A DNA stretch of 5,954 nucleotides. Source: CAYPIE01 sp964410665. GTDB lineage: Bacteria; Planctomycetota; Planctomycetia; Gemmatales; Gemmataceae. The stretch is from positions 1 through 5,954 of the forward strand of contig CAYPIE010000182.1 in assembly GCA_964410665.1 (NCBI GenBank), written 5' to 3'. Positions 5,153 through 5,954 of this stretch are shown here, in pieces. The number at the start of each line of letters is the position of its first letter. Position 1 is the stretch's first letter. The notes under the pieces are model-generated. The model did not search any database. It was not told where the DNA came from and saw nothing but the letters and a program-made list of their open reading frames with translations. The translations under genes were made by a program, and so were the position numbers.

Positions 5153-5651
5153 CTAGTCCCTCAGATAATCGTCGAATCGTACTCCGAGCAACCGTTCTTC
5201 GAGAGCACCCAAATAGGCAAGGTAGGGCGACCTGGACCAACGCTGCCGCCCCGGCGTCCCCGATGCCTTCGACGCCGAAGAAGAGTACCCGCAGACGGCC
5301 CGGGGCACGTCCCCGGCTCAGGGCCGCCCGCAAGACTTTCCAGTCACTCACCAACGACTCCTCGACCCACCCTCGACGGGTGTCCTTCTACTTCCCTCCC
5401 GGAACTGGGTCGGCCACCTTTGCTTCGGCCAGCCACTGCTTGCCGTACCGATTGCAAAGCTCGTCCCGCCACGTATCGTGCACCCGGTGGGTCCTGAGAC
5501 AGGAACGGACCCGGTCCGCCTTCAAGCGGCACTCCAAACGAATGAACCCGGCCCAGTCGACGTCGCCAGTGCGGCTGAGCCGCCCACCACAGGCACGATC
5601 TCTGCCATGCCAGAGAAAGGAGGCGAAAACCCGGCAAAACGCGGTACAATC
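5153..5651 (-). pseudogene. decayed repeat-companion domain (TIGR02996-like) and leucine-rich repeat gene
   Basis: Read on the minus strand, one frame gives GDVDWAGFIRLECRLK (from 5567), then DELCNRYGKQWLAEA. This matches the 'GD-x-x-x-x-EFIRLQCEL...RE-x-ELL-x-x-HG-x-x-WLA' core of TIGR02996. After an in-frame TAG at 5390-5388 the same frame continues with RRGWVEESLVSDWKVL, the 'FRRGFVE-x-V' segment that ends this domain. It then gives LRVLFFGVEGIGDAGAAAL, a leucine-rich repeat of the planctomycete 'GIGDAGARALA' type. Near 5229-5234 the frame shifts; dropping one base gives SPYLAYLGALEERLLGVRFDDY and a TAG at 5155-5153. The opening 'RLVYADWLEE' part (about 5570-5640) also looks scrambled across frames. 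At least one stop and one or two frameshifts mark a dead gene. Intact relatives are protein-interaction proteins of unknown role, usually in large paralogous sets. Confidence 0.6.
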
Positions 5652-5730
5652 CGCCAAACTGAAGCCGGCCGAGACGGATTCGCTCTGCCGACGGAAACTC
5701 GTCCGAAACACGAGTTTCACTCACCAAGTC

Positions 5731-5771
5731 TGTCTATTTATATGTATTTTATTGAATATATTGTTTCTTTG
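5731..5771. promoter_or_regulatory. AT-rich island, possible promoter region
   Basis: Roughly 40 bases of almost pure A and T interrupt GC-rich sequence. TATA-like hexamers occur on both strands (TTTATATG on plus, CATATAAATAG on minus). It lies between the start of the broken minus-strand gene and the small plus-strand ORF, so it could have driven either. It contains the right copy of the 13-bp inverted repeat. No clean -35/-10 pair is evident. Confidence 0.25.
5750..5762. repeat. right copy of the 13-bp inverted repeat
   Basis: TATTGAATATATT is the exact reverse complement of 4932-4944. The match stops sharply on both sides. No target-site duplication was recognised next to either copy. Confidence 0.3.
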
Positions 5772-5810
5772 TTCGCGGGTCCGCGTTGGACGAAGGAGAC
5801 GTCGGCGATC

Positions 5811-5930
5811 ATGTATCTCGCCCGGGGGAAACGGTTCCTGTACACGCTGAAGGACGGCGCGACCTGGACGGTATCGGCCAACGATATAGACAACTACACT
5901 GTAAGCGGCCCGCGAATCACGTGGGGCTGA
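5811..5930 (+). CDS. small unrecognised ORF (39 codons), possibly a fragment
   Basis: The ATG at 5811 is preceded by AAGGAG (5793-5798) at a rather long 12-base spacing. The product starts MYLARGKRFLYTLKDG, continues with WTVSANDIDNYTVSG and ends PRITWG before a TGA. The alternating polar and hydrophobic residues look like beta-strands, so it may be a small soluble domain or the C-terminal end of a lost larger protein. The frame is open upstream to an ATG at 5742, which would give 62 residues with a hydrophobic start but no ribosome-binding site. I recognise no family and assign no function. Confidence 0.3.
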   Translation: MYLARGKRFLYTLKDGATWTVSANDIDNYTVSGPRITWG

Positions 5931-5954
5931 ACAACCAGATTTGAACCGATGTCA

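Noticed and set aside
5263..5740. Plus-strand open frames across the broken LRR gene.
   Set aside because: Their translations are rich in Arg, Pro and Ser with no recognisable domain, whereas the minus strand shows family-like motifs across the same bases.
5905..5954. A tRNA T-arm-like sequence on the minus strand (ATCGG-TTCAAAT-CTGGT).
   Set aside because: Two of the five stem pairs are G-U, the bases where discriminator and CCA should fall do not fit, it overlaps the small ORF, and the rest of any tRNA would lie outside the window.

Overview
The window most likely comes from a planctomycete of the Gemmata group (Gemmatales/Gemmataceae). Three things point there. The large minus-strand protein opens with the 'LE-x-R-x-x-P' motif found at the N-termini of many planctomycete surface proteins. 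It ends in FG-GAP repeats of the 'GDxNGDGxxDLIxxxGxGGGPRVxVxDG' kind that this group carries in large numbers. Near the right end lies a decayed gene resembling the repeat-companion domain TIGR02996 plus leucine-rich repeats, a family expanded in Gemmata. These assignments come from reading the sequence and from memory of the families; no search was run.

Layout, left to right. Positions 1-451 hold insertion-sequence debris on the minus strand: the first ten codons of an IS630-like transposase running off the left edge, then a 102-codon ORF with a strong ribosome-binding site whose start resembles an IS1380-family transposase. Positions 452-814 are non-coding but rich in hairpins. Two stem-loops (695-749 and 777-806) directly follow the large gene and pair better as minus-strand RNA. 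Positions 815-3076 (minus) encode a 753-residue two-part beta-propeller protein. Positions 3077-3682 are a 606-base divergent intergenic region with several short dyads. Positions 3683-4933 (plus) encode an exported aspartic protease with two active-site lobes and a TPR-like N-terminal region. Positions 4934-5152 hold nothing I can identify. Positions 5153 to about 5651 (minus) are a broken TIGR02996/LRR gene with one in-frame stop and at least one frameshift. An AT-rich island (5731-5771) and a short unrecognised plus-strand ORF (5811-5930) close the window.

Only two genes look intact: the propeller protein and the aspartic protease. They are divergently transcribed from a shared intergenic region and both appear to act outside the cytoplasm. 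The protease might process the propeller protein or its relatives, but that is inference; nothing in the sequence proves a functional link. The flanks are relics, so this looks like an accessory, turnover-prone part of the chromosome. I see no CRISPR array, rRNA, convincing tRNA, integrase or toxin-antitoxin pair.
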